Shown: positions 1 to 8,948 of the stretch, piece after piece
Numbering within the stretch: the stretch's first letter is position 1
How the letters are laid out: every line of letters begins with the position of its first letter
Notes under the pieces: generated by a model
What the model was told of the DNA's origin: nothing
Database searches by the model: none
What the model saw: only the letters and a program-made list of their open reading frames with translations
Source of the DNA: Hymenobacter taeanensis
GTDB taxonomy: Bacteria; Bacteroidota; Bacteroidia; Cytophagales; Hymenobacteraceae
Reading direction: 5' to 3'
Assembly (NCBI RefSeq): GCF_013137895.1
Contig: NZ_CP053538.1
Coordinates: 62,001 to 126,000, forward strand
Length of the DNA: 64,000 nucleotides
Translations under genes and position numbers: made by a program

Positions 1-1
1 C

Positions 2-313
2 TCTGCAGGGCAGTTGCTACCCACATTGGGCGTTATTCTGTTTGCGCAGGCTGTTGACAATAACGTTGTTGAGCCCTTGGTTATGGGCTCCCGACTAAAC
101 CTGAGTCCCATTTTCACCATTATAGCCGTGGTGCTAGGTGAGCTGCTGTGGGGCATTCCGGGAATGATTCTGTTTGAGCCCCTGACGGCCATACTGCGCA
201 TTGTGTGCAGCCATGTGCCTGCCCTGCACCCATATGCCTTCCTGCTGGCTGATGAGGCCCACACACCGCAGTGGATCAAGCGGGTAAAAAGCAAAAGCAA
301 GCAGCTGTTGTAG
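2..313 (+). CDS. AI-2E family transporter (PerM-like), C-terminal fragment
   Basis: Only the last ~103 codons are in the window; the frame is open to the left edge, so the ATG/TTG near base 14 is not a real start. The fragment reads SAGQLLPTLGVILFAQAVDN followed by NNVVEPLVMGSRLNLSPIF, and then a hydrophobic run containing GELLWGIPGMILFEPL. The pattern of conserved N, E and P residues (VEPLVMG, GIPGMIL) is typical of the last two membrane segments of the AI-2E/PerM permease family, which are inner-membrane proteins of about 350 residues. The basic tail (KRVKSKSKQ) is probably cytoplasmic. The substrate cannot be told: despite the name, most family members are not proven AI-2 exporters. It is convergent with the M48 protease gene, and no clear hairpin is seen in the 120-bp gap. 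Confidence 0.8.
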   Translation, partial: SAGQLLPTLGVILFAQAVDNNVVEPLVMGSRLNLSPIFTIIAVVLGELLWGIPGMILFEPLTAILRIVCSHVPALHPYAFLLADEAHTPQWIKRVKSKSKQLL

Positions 314-436
314 CATGAACCTGACATGGCCTGCGTGTGCGCGCTACTGGTCCCTAACGCTACCGGACCCCGCCTGCGCAGCTGATTGCCTTGCAGACGG
401 AGCCCGGATTTGCGGTTGATTACTCAATGCACTGGC

Positions 437-1894
437 CTAGCGCCCTACCACCTTAAATAGCTGTCCAGCCGTCATCTTATCGGTGGTTTTCATACCGTTC
501 AGGATGCCCAGTTCTTCGTAGCGCTTTGAGGAAACCCCGTTGGCAGCCAAGGCGGAGGCCAACGTCTGGCCAGCTTTGGCGGTTTTAATTCGGATGCGCT
601 CCGGCTGCTTGTTAAGCTTGCTGGCATCGGTAAGGCGGCGGAAGCCTTGGGCCACTCGCTGGAAAGTGCTGCCGTAGGTGTTTAGGGTACCGGGGCCGCA
701 CAGGCCTACGAGGGCATAGAGCGTTTGGCCATCCTGAATGATGTAAGAAAGTGTACTGGCCGTTACGCCCTGCTGGCCGGTTTGTTGGTCCTGGCCAACC
801 TGGTCGCCCTGGATAACTACGGCCGGGAAGTTGTTGACAGTGGTTTTCTGGGCCTGCGCATTCTGCAGTTGCAACTGTTGCACCAGGGCCTGGGCGGTTT
901 CATCCAATGACTTATTACCGGCTGGTAATAAGATCTGCACGGCCTTGCCATTAGGCTCGGCCATCTGAAACTGGCTGGGTGAGTTCTGCGACTTCCAGCC
1001 CTGGGGCACCGGAAACTGAAACTTTAGATCAGGGTGGTAGAATACGCTGTTCTCCACAAAACCCTCGCGGGGATTGTCGCCGTAGGGCAAGCCCTCAATC
1101 ATGCGCAGGTACTGGTCGCGGTTTACGGCTAACTGGCGACCCGCTTGCTGCTCAGCCGTCACGGCCAGCTTTTTCACGCGCTGGTAACGGTCGGCGGAGT
1201 TGGGATGGGTTGATAAGAAGGTGGGCACGGTAGCAGCCCCGCTGCTCTGCTCAGTACGCTGCAAGGTCAGGAAGAAGTCGGCCATAGAAGCCGGGTCGTA
1301 GCCGATTTTGCTGGAATATTTCACGCCCAGGTTATCCGCTTCGTTTTCTGCATCGCGGCCATACTTAAGCAGCCCCAGGCCTACCACCTGCGAGGCTGGC
1401 TCAATTACCGAAGCCACTCGCTTAGAAAGAATAGAGCCCAGGATAAGCGCCCCGTTGGCAATGGTGGAACGGGTTTGCTGCTTCTGGCCGTGCCGGGCCG
1501 TGATATGTCCGATTTCGTGCCCCAACACACCACTGAACTGGGCCTCATTGTTGAAATGAGCCATAATGCCGCGGGTAAAGTACACGTGGCCATCGGGGGT
1601 AGCGAAGGCGTTAATTATCGGCGAATCAACAATAGTGAAGCCTTTCACGTCGGCAGGACGGTCAGATATCCGTCCCATTTGCATGCCCTTGCTGTCAATA
1701 TAGCTTTGGAGCTTGGTGTTATTGAGCAGGCCAAACTGAGCAATCACCGATGGATCGGGTTGGGCCCCTTGTACGGGCAAAGTGGCGCGGGCAGGAGAAG
1801 CAGAGGACCGGTTTGCTGGCACAGAGCCACCCAGGGGCAAGAGAAGCACTAACATAGCGCCGGCGCGCACAGAATGAGAGAGAGTGGGTTTCAT
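437..1894 (-). CDS. M48 family zinc metalloprotease, exported, with C-terminal LysM-like domain
   Basis: A 485-residue secreted metallopeptidase. Residues 1-27 form a signal peptide (basic start, then AMLVLLLPLGGSVPA). The zinc-binding HEIGH is at residues 126-130 in VLGHEIGHITARHG, and the third ligand lies in the ENEAD motif near residue 185, followed by GYDP. This order matches the BepA/YfgC-like M48 group, which degrades or refolds outer-membrane proteins in the periplasm. Residues ~280-425 form a domain of unknown fold, and the last ~55 residues (KTAKAGQTLASALAANGVSS onward) resemble a LysM-type peptidoglycan-binding motif. The start codon is ATG at 1894, directly before the signal peptide. 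The gene stands alone; its stop codon TAG lies inside the CTAGGCC motif that recurs at gene ends in this window. Confidence 0.9.
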   Translation of the reverse strand: MKPTLSHSVRAGAMLVLLLPLGGSVPANRSSASPARATLPVQGAQPDPSVIAQFGLLNNTKLQSYIDSKGMQMGRISDRPADVKGFTIVDSPIINAFATPDGHVYFTRGIMAHFNNEAQFSGVLGHEIGHITARHGQKQQTRSTIANGALILGSILSKRVASVIEPASQVVGLGLLKYGRDAENEADNLGVKYSSKIGYDPASMADFFLTLQRTEQSSGAATVPTFLSTHPNSADRYQRVKKLAVTAEQQAGRQLAVNRDQYLRMIEGLPYGDNPREGFVENSVFYHPDLKFQFPVPQGWKSQNSPSQFQMAEPNGKAVQILLPAGNKSLDETAQALVQQLQLQNAQAQKTTVNNFPAVVIQGDQVGQDQQTGQQGVTASTLSYIIQDGQTLYALVGLCGPGTLNTYGSTFQRVAQGFRRLTDASKLNKQPERIRIKTAKAGQTLASALAANGVSSKRYEELGILNGMKTTDKMTAGQLFKVVGR

Positions 1895-2316
1895 GGGAGA
1901 GAGCTAGGGAGTTTCACAATAGGTGTGATAAGCCTGCAACGCAGCACATCGGCCGTAAGGTTACGGCCACACACCTGTACCCAGGCGAAAGGCGTGCCAT
2001 AATACGCTGTACTTCCCCGATGAGCACTGCACACCAGCTTTTGAAACCGCCTTTCTTCATCCACTTCGTGCCGGCACTTTGTGTAGTTATTCCCTGCACT
2101 TCCAGAGCGGCCAAGCTATTACTACAGCGGGCTGCCCGTACATTTTTGGAGCAACTCAGGGGCCTCGCTGCACCACATACAACAGCCCTGAGCCGCCAGC
2201 GGTGGCCTGGTATGCTTAAAACCAACTGGCAGCAGGCTACGCCTTGAGCCCGGTTTATGAAGCGCAACACTGGAAAAGCGGCCGCCAGATGAGCCAGCCG
2301 CTTTATAGAGACAGGC
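1895..2316. other. 422-bp gap without a supported gene
   Basis: This gap separates the M48 gene and the plug gene, both on the minus strand, so it should hold the M48 promoter. Open frames exist on both strands (for example 1914-2270 minus, 2020-2247 plus), but their translations are rich in Cys, Arg and Ser with no domain or signal peptide and they overlap each other, so I do not call them. I found no exact TAnnTTTG box and no strong hairpin. Confidence 0.5.
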
Positions 2317-3663
2317 CTAGGGCTGGCGACTGTTTACATCCACCGTCTGATACCCAATCAGCAAATCGGCGCGGGTGCCGGGCGGGCGGTAGTACACCAG
2401 CAGGTCGTAGCGGTTTTCTGTTTCCTGGTGGCTGCCCTCCCAATACACGCTGTTTGGCCCCTGAGGAGTTTGTACGGCGTATATATAGTTGTAATAGCCC
2501 TGTTTCAACAGTGCGTGACCCGTATATTCCTGGGCCGCAGCATCGTAGGTGAGCTTGAACTCATCCTTGTATTGCCAATCGGTGAGGGCGCCCAGCACGT
2601 ACACCGGGCCTGGGGCGGGTTGCTCGGCCCGCAGGTGAAAGCCCACAGTGAGATAGTCGCCGTTGGTGTCGCCGTTGCCATACTCGCGGCTTTCAATCAC
2701 GCGCTGCCCGTTGATGTCGTCGTACTGGGAATAGCGCTGGCCGTTACGCGAGGTTTCGGGTAGCAGCTCAGCGGTGCGAGGCGTGGTGTTGGGGTCAATC
2801 TGGCCTACGCCCACGCCTTGTGAGCGGAACGTACGTAGATCAAAGAAGCGAAACTCACTGAGGCCGGGGAAGGTATTCTCAAAGTTGAAGTATTGATAAT
2901 CAAGCTGACGCTCCGCTTCCCGCACAAACGTGGGGCGCAGGTTATACTTGGCATTATCCCAGCGGTAGTTCTGGCGCAGTACCACTTTCACCTCCTGTGA
3001 GGGGTTCACCAGCTGCATGTTGTAACGAATTCCGAAGTCGAGCTGCTGCAGGGTGTAGCGCTCCTGCCCCGCAACCGGAATGCCCTGCTTCAGGAACACC
3101 TGCACGCCGCCTTCATCATACACCAACACCCGCCGCGAGATGAGCGGGGTGCCACCGGGGCTGGTTACCACCCACAGGTAATTGCCGGATAGCTTCACCC
3201 GCGGCATCTGCAGGCGGTAGTGGTAGTAGGGCACTTTGGTTGCGTTAGAAACCCGGTAGTCGGTGATATTCTGCTCATTAATCTCGCTGAGAAACTGCAT
3301 ATCCGTCAGCACTGAGGCTTGCCAGTTAACATCGCAGTGCACCAGCTTGGCAGTGAGGCGGCCGCCCTGGCTACCAAGTACGTCAAACTCCAGCGTAACC
3401 GGCTGCCCCTGACCCAGCGAAATAACAGGCGGATTGAACACCTCGTTTACCTGGCCCGTGGGCACGTAGCACAGCACCGTCCGCACATTGGGGTCATAAA
3501 TGGCATCTTCGTAGCGCAGGGTTTTGTCGGCGTAATACTCCGTACTGGCTCTCTGCCCCGGCGTAGCTGGCCTACGCGCGGCGTTGGGGTCGGTGATGGG
3601 GGTGCCCAGTGGCACGCAGGCAGTAGCCAGAAGCAGAAACGGGAAGGCGGGAAGTAGGCGCAT
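2317..3663 (-). CDS. Type IX secretion system plug protein (DUF5103 family)
   Basis: A 448-residue protein of the DUF5103 family. The member in Flavobacterium johnsoniae is the Plug that closes the SprA channel of the T9SS on its periplasmic side. The family pattern is visible: an N-terminal beta domain (YEDAIYDPNVRTVLCY, VISLGQGQPVTLEFDVL, LVHCDVNW with TDMQFL), a middle part with YHYRLQMPRVKLSGNYLW, and a C-terminal domain containing YVLGALTDWQYKDEFKLTYD and GYYNYIYAV. I chose ATG 3663 over the upstream in-frame start at 3711 because it is followed at once by a signal peptide ending in LLLATAC, a relaxed Bacteroidota lipobox. The S8 protease at 11344 carries a T9SS sorting tail and would use this system. 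No other T9SS core gene is in the window. Confidence 0.85.
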   Translation of the reverse strand: MRLLPAFPFLLLATACVPLGTPITDPNAARRPATPGQRASTEYYADKTLRYEDAIYDPNVRTVLCYVPTGQVNEVFNPPVISLGQGQPVTLEFDVLGSQGGRLTAKLVHCDVNWQASVLTDMQFLSEINEQNITDYRVSNATKVPYYHYRLQMPRVKLSGNYLWVVTSPGGTPLISRRVLVYDEGGVQVFLKQGIPVAGQERYTLQQLDFGIRYNMQLVNPSQEVKVVLRQNYRWDNAKYNLRPTFVREAERQLDYQYFNFENTFPGLSEFRFFDLRTFRSQGVGVGQIDPNTTPRTAELLPETSRNGQRYSQYDDINGQRVIESREYGNGDTNGDYLTVGFHLRAEQPAPGPVYVLGALTDWQYKDEFKLTYDAAAQEYTGHALLKQGYYNYIYAVQTPQGPNSVYWEGSHQETENRYDLLVYYRPPGTRADLLIGYQTVDVNSRQP

Positions 3664-3918
3664 AGTGCGAATGTACAGGAAGAAGTAATGTACGTGAACG
3701 AGAAGCCACACTACTCAGCTTCACTTACCACCTGGCAACAGGCTAATCTTAGCCTTTCCTAGTGGCACACCACCACCATCGGTTAGCTTGCAGCCCCCTG
3801 TTGTCACGTGGTGGTCATGAGATAAAGCGGAGATAAACCAACCCGTTTAAGTCCATTGGTTTATATGTATTTTCTTATTTCCTTTATCAGACAACGCATT
3901 CCTTTAAAACCCCACTAC

Positions 3919-4800
3919 ATGAAACCGTACCTTTTGTTCGTGCTCCTGCTTGGGTGTTATACTAGTTTGGCACAAGGCTTTCAGCGGGGAAGCAAAGTAG
4001 AAGTAGAGTGGAGTAGTGGCGCCTGGTATCCGGCTACCATTGTGGATGTCAGTGACAGCCAGTTTAAAGTACACCTTGATGGCGACGGCGCAAATACCAG
4101 CCGGGACCAATGGATATTTAAAACCAAGGGCATCATACGGTCTGCTAAAACAGCTGCCCGCCCCGCAACAGCTACTGCTACGCCTACTGCCACCGCAGCG
4201 GCTTCTAGGCCAGTAGCTACACCCGTAGCAGCGCAAAGGAAACAGCCTGCCAGCAGTAAACGGGTAGAGGTGAATGAGAGTGGCCACTGGTATAAAGCAA
4301 CCGTGCTGGAGCAAAAAGGCGATTTATCCAGGGTTCATTTTGATGGCTACGGTAGCGCTGATGATAAATGGGTGCACCGCTCCTACATCCGCAGCCTCAC
4401 CGAGAACGGCTCGGCCGTAACAGTTAACTGCTCGTTTACACCACCTCCTGGCACCTTTACTAATAGCTCGCCGGCATCAGATGCCTTGTTTAAAAAGGAG
4501 GTGTACGATTGGTATAACCGCCTGGCTAATGGCACCCTTACCCGCCCATCGCGCATAGGGGTGGTTTTTACTTACTTCAGTAGGGGTGCCGCTTACCAAA
4601 ACACGGTAACGAACGTGCCCGGGCGTGGGGCAACCCGCAAACATGATGGCGCCCCAGCCAATGCCACGATATATCCCGTCAAGATGACCTTCCACGTTTG
4701 CGAGGATTACAATGGCACCATCAGCCAGAAACAGGTAAACAGCGACTTCAGCTTCTTCATTGACAGGGATGGCGCCTGGACTTGCTCCAAAGACAACTAA
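3919..4800 (+). CDS. Secreted protein with two Tudor/agenet-like domains
   Basis: A 293-residue protein. ATG 3919 begins a signal peptide ending in SLAQ (residues 1-18); the longer frame from 3856 adds an unlikely leader. Two repeats follow: residues ~24-60 (GSKVEVEWSSGAWYPATIVD, then FKVHLDGDG and QWI) and ~112-152 (KRVEVNESGHWYKATVLEQ, then RVHFDGYGSADDKWV). Both have the W-Y-x-A-T-[IV] core and a closing F/V-H-[FL]-D-G-x-G strand of agenet/Tudor-like beta barrels. An Ala/Thr/Pro-rich linker separates them. Residues ~165-293 form an unassigned domain with Cys at about 175 (NCSFTPPPGTF), 275 (HVCEDY) and 289 (TCSKDN). In eukaryotes such barrels bind methylated histones; what a secreted bacterial version binds is unknown. 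Expression likely starts in the AT-rich 3790-3915 region. Confidence 0.7.
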   Translation: MKPYLLFVLLLGCYTSLAQGFQRGSKVEVEWSSGAWYPATIVDVSDSQFKVHLDGDGANTSRDQWIFKTKGIIRSAKTAARPATATATPTATAAASRPVATPVAAQRKQPASSKRVEVNESGHWYKATVLEQKGDLSRVHFDGYGSADDKWVHRSYIRSLTENGSAVTVNCSFTPPPGTFTNSSPASDALFKKEVYDWYNRLANGTLTRPSRIGVVFTYFSRGAAYQNTVTNVPGRGATRKHDGAPANATIYPVKMTFHVCEDYNGTISQKQVNSDFSFFIDRDGAWTCSKDN

Positions 4801-4886
4801 GCAGCTTTGGCTCAACAAATGCCTTGGCCGTACTGCGCAGGAATGCTACAAGGGTGTCAGGCCTCTAGCTAAATAGGCCTGGCGCC

Positions 4887-7169
4887 TTACGGATACACCT
4901 CGCGGGGGCGGTTTGCGGGGGCCGTACCAAACTCCCGGTTTGGCTGGGGGCCCATGGTTAGCTCCAGCGTGCCACCCGCCACAATATCACGGTGCAGCAG
5001 GTAGCTGTTGGGGTAGCTCTTGCCGTTTAGGCGCACCGACTGGATGTACTGGTTCTGGGGCTCATTGTGTTTGACGTCAATAACGAAGGTTTTGCCCTTG
5101 GGCAGCCGTAAGGTGGCTTTATCTACAATGGGGCTGCCCAGCACGTAGGCGCCACTGCTGGGGCTTACGGGGTAGAAACCCATAGCCGAAAGAATGTACC
5201 AGGCCGACATCTGCCCGCAGTCTTCGTTGCCGCTGATGCCGTCGGGCTTGTCTTTGTACATCTCGCGCAACACCTGGCGCACCTTCTCCGCCGTTTTCCA
5301 CTGCTGCCCGGCGTAAGGGTACAGATACACGGTGGCGTGACTGGGCTCGTTGCCGTGGGCATACATGCCAATCAGGCCCGATATGTCGGGCGAGGCACTT
5401 TCGCCGAGGCTTCCCTGCACAATGAATAAGCTATCGAGCTTTTGCGTGAAAGCGGTGTCACTGCCGAACAGCCTGATCAGACCAGGCACGTCGTGGGGCA
5501 CCAGCCAGGTGTACTGCCAGGCATTACCCTCCGTGTAATTGTTCTGGCGGTGAATAGACTGAATGGGGTTGAAAGGCAGCTGAAACTTGCCATCGGTAGT
5601 GAGGCCGCGCATAAAGCGGGTATGCGGGTCGAAGTATTTCTGGTAGTACTTCGCACGCGCACTGTACGTGGCATAGTCCTCTTGGCGACCCAGCTTTTTG
5701 GCTACCTGCGCAATGCTCCAGTCATCAATGGCGTACTCCATAGCCTTGGCCACCGACTCGCTTTCCTTGTCGGCCGGAATGAACCCCAGCTCCTTGAGGT
5801 AGCGCACACCCTGGTCGTTGCGAGTACTGGAAGCTTTCATGGCAGCCAGCACTTGGTTGCCATCAAGGCCAGGCGTGCCTTTCAGGTAGGCCTCTGCCAG
5901 GGCTGGCACGGCACTGTAGCCCACCATAGTATTGGTTTCGTTGCCCATCAGGTGCCAGATGGGCAGCTTGCCTTGCTGCTGCTGAATAGCCAGCATGGAC
6001 TGCATCATATCCCCTACCCGCTCAGGTTGGGCCAGCAGAAACAGTGAGTGCGCCGTGCGGTACGTATCCCAGAGCGAGAAAGTAGTGTAGTTGACAAAGG
6101 GCGCTTTGGGATACACTTTCTTATCGGTACCGCGGTAGTCCCGGTTCACGTCATTAAACAAGGCCGGAGCAAAGAGCGCGTGGTACATGGCGGTGTAAAA
6201 AATGCGCCGTGCCGCTGGGTCGTGGGTTTCAATGGTTACTTTGCCCAGCTCACGGTTCCACTCCGCCTCGGCGGCGCGTTGCACCTTGGCAAAGTCCCAC
6301 CCGGGCATTTCTGACTGAATGTTAGCCAGCGCATTCTGGCTGCTCACGGGCGAGATACCCACTTTTAAGAGGATGGTGCCCGGCGTTTTGGCAAAGCTAA
6401 ACAGGCCCTTAATGGCGAGGCCTTGCCCTTTTTTGCCGGCCAGTGGCTGTGCCTCATTATACACGGCGAATTGCGGAATAGGCACCGACGTTTTAATGGC
6501 GAAGTACAGGCGCTGGTCGGTGGCCCACCCCTTTGAAAAACGGTAGCCCACGTAGGTTTGCGGGTCTATCTGTTCCAGGTAGGTTTCGGTGGCTGTATCA
6601 TCTACGCCCTCTTTCAAATCAATGATGATGTGAGCCGGCTTGGCGCCAGCCGGGAAAGTGTACTTGTGCAGGCCTACACGAGCCGTGCTGGTTAGCTCCG
6701 CCCTAACCCCATAGTCATCAAGCGTAACGGCGTAATAGCCGGGCTTGGCCGTTTCTCGCTGGTGCGAAAACCGCGACAAATACCCCTGGTGAGGTGCCTG
6801 TTGCCGGCCCTTATCTGTTTGCACGGCTCCGGTGTAAGGCATAATGAGTACATCACCCAGGTCAGAAGCACCGGTGCCGCTCAGATGCGTGTGCGAAAAG
6901 CCCGTGATGAGACTGTCGGAGTAATGGTACCCTGAGCACCAGTCCCACCCTTTAAAAATGTTCTGTGGCCCCAGTTGCACCGCTCCAAATGGCACATTAG
7001 CCCCAAGAAATACGTGCCCATGACCGCCCGTACCAATCAGGGGGTCAACGTACGAGGTCAGGCTTTGGGCAGGTGCTGGCAGCGAACTACTTAGTAGGCA
7101 ATAAGCCGTTAACAGAGCCCAACACCAGGAAACGACTCTAGAGGGCCAATGCAGGGAAAATGCAACCAT
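4887..7169 (-). CDS. GH92 family alpha-mannosidase, exported
   Basis: A 760-residue glycoside hydrolase of family GH92, a group of calcium-dependent exo-alpha-mannosidases (mostly alpha-1,2). After a signal peptide (about residues 1-34, ending APAQS) comes the family opening YVDPLIGTGGHGHVFLGA with PFGAVQLGPQN. The (alpha/alpha)6 catalytic part shows FYTAMYHALFAP, FSLWDTYRTAHSLF, PIWHLMGNETNTMVGY, NNYTEGNAWQYTW and GISGNEDCGQMSAWYILSAM, all hallmark blocks of GH92. Length is normal. The gene is divergent from the GH125 mannosidase at 7407, with ~240 bp between them for both promoters. Together they fit stepwise trimming of mannose-rich glycans. No SusC/SusD pair is next to them, so this is not a classical polysaccharide utilization locus. 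Confidence 0.93.
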   Translation of the reverse strand: MVAFSLHWPSRVVSWCWALLTAYCLLSSSLPAPAQSLTSYVDPLIGTGGHGHVFLGANVPFGAVQLGPQNIFKGWDWCSGYHYSDSLITGFSHTHLSGTGASDLGDVLIMPYTGAVQTDKGRQQAPHQGYLSRFSHQRETAKPGYYAVTLDDYGVRAELTSTARVGLHKYTFPAGAKPAHIIIDLKEGVDDTATETYLEQIDPQTYVGYRFSKGWATDQRLYFAIKTSVPIPQFAVYNEAQPLAGKKGQGLAIKGLFSFAKTPGTILLKVGISPVSSQNALANIQSEMPGWDFAKVQRAAEAEWNRELGKVTIETHDPAARRIFYTAMYHALFAPALFNDVNRDYRGTDKKVYPKAPFVNYTTFSLWDTYRTAHSLFLLAQPERVGDMMQSMLAIQQQQGKLPIWHLMGNETNTMVGYSAVPALAEAYLKGTPGLDGNQVLAAMKASSTRNDQGVRYLKELGFIPADKESESVAKAMEYAIDDWSIAQVAKKLGRQEDYATYSARAKYYQKYFDPHTRFMRGLTTDGKFQLPFNPIQSIHRQNNYTEGNAWQYTWLVPHDVPGLIRLFGSDTAFTQKLDSLFIVQGSLGESASPDISGLIGMYAHGNEPSHATVYLYPYAGQQWKTAEKVRQVLREMYKDKPDGISGNEDCGQMSAWYILSAMGFYPVSPSSGAYVLGSPIVDKATLRLPKGKTFVIDVKHNEPQNQYIQSVRLNGKSYPNSYLLHRDIVAGGTLELTMGPQPNREFGTAPANRPREVYP

Positions 7170-7406
7170 AAGGAGCTATAGGAAGGAATAGATGGAAATA
7201 GCAGGTAGCAGCCAAACCACCAAGGCACTAGGCCTCTCAGTGGAAGAAGTTTTAGGTTAGCCGGAGCCAATAGACTGCTCCGCTCGGTAGCGCACCCAAT
7301 ATGCTAAAATGTTTAAGCTAATGTGAGATTATCAATATACTTACTCCATGTTTTCACTTTGTATGTCCGTGGCGCGTTCCTTTTCCCAGCTATTTTTACC
7401 CACCGC

Positions 7407-8825
7407 ATGAACCGCAGATCTTTCATTCAGGGGGCTTCCCTGCTTACCGCCGGCGTGTTTTTCAAGCAGCATTCCTTTGCCAGCGCGGCCCCGGCATTCC
7501 CGGTTGTGCGCCCGGCGGCAGACAAGCGGCGCTTTCGAAGCCGCGCGGTGGAAGCAGCCATTGCAGAATTCAACAAGAAGGTGAAAGACCAGGAGCTCGG
7601 ATGGCTCTTCGCTAACTGCTTTCCTAGCACCCTGGATACCACGGTTACGCACACCACCCTGCAGGGCCGCCCCGATACCTATGTTATCACGGGCGACATT
7701 GACGCCATGTGGCTACGCGACAGCTCAGCTCAGGTGTGGCCTTACCTGCAATTTGTGAACAAAGACCCGGCGCTGCGCCTACTGATTGCGGGGGTCATTA
7801 ACCGGCAAACCCGCTGCATTATCAAAGACCCCTACGCTAACGCCTTTTATGGCGACGACACCAAAGTGGGCGAGTGGAAGTCGGATCTGACGAAAATGCA
7901 GCCGGGTGTGCACGAGCGCAAATGGGAAATCGACTCCCTGTGCTACCCCATCAGACTGGCCTACCACTACTGGAAAACCACCACCGACAAGGCCCCTTTT
8001 GATGCGCAATGGCAACAAGCTATCAAAACAACCCTGCGAACGTTTCAGGAGCAGCAGCGCAAGGAGGATCTCGGCCCTTACAAGTTTCAGCGCCAGACGG
8101 CCACCGCCACGGACACTCAGCCCATGAGCGGATATGGTTACCCGGTGCGCCCCGTGGGGCTCATCTGCTCCTCCTTTCGCCCCAGCGACGACGCTACTCT
8201 CTACTCCTTTCTGATTCCCAGTAACTTTTTTGCCGTAGTGAGCCTGCGCCAGGCCAGTGAGATGATGACCACCCTGGCTCAGGATGCTGCCACCGCCCAG
8301 GAGCTAACTGCCCTAGCCAACGAAGTAGAAGGGGCCCTACGGCAGCACGCTGTGGTGAAGCACCCCCAGCATGGCGACTTATACGCCTACGAGGTAGATG
8401 GCTTCGGCAGCCACGTGCTCATGGACGATGCCAACGTACCCAGCCTTGTATCGTTGCCCTATCTGGGCGCTCTGCCCGTTTCTGACCCCGTGTACCAAAA
8501 CACGCGCCGCTTCCTGCTGTCTGCCAATAATCCTTTCTTTTTTACGGGTAGCGCCGCAGAGGGTATTGGAGGGCCGCACGTGGGACAAGACATGATTTGG
8601 CCGATTGCTATTACCACCCGCGGCCTCACCAGCACCACCGACGCCGAAATCAGGGCCTGCGTGCAGAGTCTGAAGGCTACCCACGCCGGCACGGGCTACA
8701 TGCACGAGTCTTTTCATAAGAACGATGCCAGCAAATTTACCCGCTCGTGGTTTGCCTGGGCTAACACCATCTTTGGCGAGTTTCTGTGGAAAGTATACCA
8801 GGAGAAACCCCAACTGCTGGCCTAG
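7407..8825 (+). CDS. GH125 family exo-alpha-1,6-mannosidase (DUF1237), Tat-exported
   Basis: A 472-residue enzyme of family GH125, metal-independent inverting alpha-1,6-mannosidases. I chose ATG 7407 because it begins a twin-arginine signal (MNRRSFIQGASLLTAGVFF); the upstream frame from 7323 carries no such logic. Family blocks: TYVITGDIDAMWLRDSSAQV (the DxDxMWLRDS catalytic block), YANAFY, KWEIDSLCYPIRLAYHYW, FRPSDDATLYSFLIPSNFFA, GPHVGQDMIWPIAI and GTGYMHESFHK near the C-terminus. GH92 and GH125 enzymes often act together on mannan or N-glycan cores, and the divergent GH92 neighbour supports that. The stop codon is the TAG of CTGGCCTAG. A strong bidirectional hairpin follows. Confidence 0.93.
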   Translation: MNRRSFIQGASLLTAGVFFKQHSFASAAPAFPVVRPAADKRRFRSRAVEAAIAEFNKKVKDQELGWLFANCFPSTLDTTVTHTTLQGRPDTYVITGDIDAMWLRDSSAQVWPYLQFVNKDPALRLLIAGVINRQTRCIIKDPYANAFYGDDTKVGEWKSDLTKMQPGVHERKWEIDSLCYPIRLAYHYWKTTTDKAPFDAQWQQAIKTTLRTFQEQQRKEDLGPYKFQRQTATATDTQPMSGYGYPVRPVGLICSSFRPSDDATLYSFLIPSNFFAVVSLRQASEMMTTLAQDAATAQELTALANEVEGALRQHAVVKHPQHGDLYAYEVDGFGSHVLMDDANVPSLVSLPYLGALPVSDPVYQNTRRFLLSANNPFFFTGSAAEGIGGPHVGQDMIWPIAITTRGLTSTTDAEIRACVQSLKATHAGTGYMHESFHKNDASKFTRSWFAWANTIFGEFLWKVYQEKPQLLA

Positions 8826-8891
8826 ATCAGGAGCTACTAGGCATTTGGGCTGCGCTCAGGCATAGTAGCCTCTTCGGCCGGCACCTACCTA

Positions 8892-8935
8892 CAGCAAAAA
8901 GGCCACTGCTATGCGAAGCAGTGGCCTTTTTGCTG
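8892..8935. terminator. Bidirectional intrinsic terminator
   Basis: Perfect 19-bp arms (8892-8910 and 8917-8935) with the loop ATGCGA. The arms begin and end with runs of five A and five T inside the stem (CAAAAAGGCCACTGC...), so RNA from either strand has a GC stem followed by U residues. It sits between the convergent GH125 and ABC-F genes and should serve both. Confidence 0.85.
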
Positions 8936-8948
8936 TTTATTTGGCAGC

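Noticed and set aside
1914..2270. 118-codon ORF in the M48/plug gap
   Set aside because: Cys/Arg/Ser-rich translation, no signal or domain, overlapped by other open frames; composition effect.
4858..4881. Short inverted repeat CAGGCCT/AGGCCTG as a terminator between convergent genes
   Set aside because: Only 7-bp arms, and AGGCCT is a common word in this sequence; not stronger than chance.
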